5,862 bases of DNA from Clostridiales bacterium (lineage in GTDB: Bacteria > Bacillota > Clostridia > UBA1381): the NCBI GenBank assembly GCA_003453455.1, contig DMLG01000086.1, positions 1 through 5,862 of the forward strand, written 5' to 3'. Shown here in pieces: positions 5,361-5,862 of the stretch. The number at the start of each line of letters is the position of its first letter. Within the stretch, counting starts at the first letter, position 1. A program made the position numbers and the translations under genes. A model generated the notes under the pieces. That model ran no database searches, was not told the DNA's origin, and saw only the letters and a program-made list of their open reading frames with translations.

Positions 5361-5777
5361 ATGGATTTTGAAAAGAAGCTCAAATCAAGACTGGAAATTG
5401 CTGTTGGATATATTCTAATCGGGGTTATTCTTGTAGTTTTGAATTTGGCAAAAATAATTGAAAATGAGTATTTGGAGACGCTTGGAATTGCATTTGCCTT
5501 AATGGGGGCTTTGAGGATTATACAGTATAAAAGAATTACCAAAAACGAGGAAACTATAAAAAGCCGAGAAATTGCAGAAAAAGACGAGCGGAATATTTCC
5601 ATTATGCACAAGGCAAAAAGTATGGCATTTGGAATATATATCATTATAGTAGGAGTAGTAGTTATTGTTTTGGAGGCAATGGGGAAAAAAGAGGATGCAA
5701 GCATTCTTGCATTAAATGTTTGTGGTCTTGTGCTTCTTTATTGGATATGTTATTTTATTTATAATAGAAAGTTATAA
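5361..5777 (+). CDS. Four-helix membrane protein paired with the XRE regulator (DUF2178-like)
   Basis: A 138-residue integral membrane protein. Hydrophobic segments lie at about 14-32, 38-56, 88-106 and 113-134. Between helices 2 and 3 is a charged loop (57-87) with the motif AEKDERNISIMHKAKSMAF. This DER-centred motif is typical of small membrane proteins encoded beside compact XRE regulators and resembles DUF2178; the family name is my recollection and not a search result. The frame is open back to an ATG at 5292, but that start lies inside the regulator gene and has no good ribosome binding site. The ATG at 5361 has AGGAGG at 5349-5354, six bases upstream. The function is unknown. The coupling suggests that it modulates the regulator or is its main target. 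Confidence 0.85.
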   Translation: MDFEKKLKSRLEIAVGYILIGVILVVLNLAKIIENEYLETLGIAFALMGALRIIQYKRITKNEETIKSREIAEKDERNISIMHKAKSMAFGIYIIIVGVVVIVLEAMGKKEDASILALNVCGLVLLYWICYFIYNRKL

Positions 5778-5808
5778 AAACAGCATCTGCATTTTGCAGA
5801 TGCTGTTT
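5778..5808. terminator. Shared terminator between the XRE operon and rpsI
   Basis: A perfect 14-bp stem pairs AAACAGCATCTGCA (5778-5791) with TGCAGATGCTGTTT (5795-5808) around a 3-base TTT loop. On the minus strand the stem runs into GCTGTTTTTATAAC, a proper T tract, so it is a strong terminator for rpsI. On the + strand the tail is TTTGAATTTATC, a weaker tract, so termination of the membrane protein transcript may be less complete. Confidence 0.87.
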
Positions 5809-5812
5809 GAAT

Positions 5813-5862
5813 TTATCTCTTTGAGAACTGCGGCGCACGACGGGCTGCTTTGAGACCGTACT
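5813..5862 (-). CDS. rpsI: 30S ribosomal protein S9, C-terminal end (rest outside window)
   Basis: Read on the minus strand from 5860, the last 15 codons give YGLKAARRAPQFSKR followed by TAA (5815-5813). The partial codon before them ends in AG, consistent with lysine. This is the hallmark C-terminus of bacterial ribosomal protein S9, usually KKYGLKKARRAPQFSKR; its basic tail reaches the P-site tRNA in the small subunit. The higher GC of this stretch compared with the rest of the window fits a highly expressed ribosomal gene. In most bacteria rpsI is the second gene of the rplM-rpsI operon, so rplM would be expected beyond the window. The terminator 5 bases past the stop closes that operon. 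Confidence 0.9.
   Translation of the reverse strand, partial: YGLKAARRAPQFSKR

Noticed and set aside
5336..5704. Minus-strand frame of 122 codons opposite the membrane protein
   Set aside because: It is antisense to a coupled two-gene operon; its Ile/Ser-rich hydrophobic character is what the complement of a membrane protein gene produces.
1..5862. CRISPR arrays, tRNA or rRNA genes, transposases, integrase or phage genes
   Set aside because: No spaced direct repeats, cloverleaf-like sequences or mobile-element protein motifs were seen on either strand.

Overview
This is a low-GC, AT-rich chromosomal window from a Gram-positive bacterium, most likely an anaerobic member of the Clostridia. 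That view rests on strong AGGAGG-type ribosome binding sites, a FeoB followed by a FeoB-associated Cys-rich mini-protein, a DUF2325 protein, a stand-alone PspC and a small XRE regulator paired with a membrane protein. Species cannot be named from the sequence. No phage, IS element, CRISPR array, tRNA or rRNA is visible.

Layout. The window opens inside feoB (C-terminal 234 residues, + strand). A 50-residue Cys-rich membrane mini-protein follows, and a strong intrinsic terminator ends this iron-uptake operon. Next comes a remnant of a SAM-dependent methyltransferase that keeps only the C-terminal end of the fold. A two-gene ABC exporter-type operon follows: a MacB/LolD-like ATPase and a 780-residue double-FtsX permease. 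Its terminator also serves, from the other side, a convergent DUF2325 gene. DUF2325 (- strand) has a near-consensus promoter whose start-site region is a perfect 15+15-bp inverted repeat. Upstream of it, on the same strand, is a small PspC-domain gene. A divergent promoter region separates PspC from a + strand pair: a 65-residue XRE regulator and a four-helix membrane protein. The last 50 bases hold the C-terminus of ribosomal protein S9 (rpsI, - strand), which converges on a terminator shared with that pair.

How it fits together. FeoB, the Cys-rich protein and probably DUF2325 form an Fe(II) theme; the first two are one transcript, and DUF2325 is a separate unit with its own candidate operator. 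The methyltransferase remnant and the ABC operon lie between these two iron-associated parts, which may mark a rearranged junction. The XRE/membrane pair looks like a self-contained autoregulated module beside a core ribosomal operon. The best leads are the DUF2325 promoter-operator, the XRE promoter dyad, and the TAACTATA 8-mer found in both.
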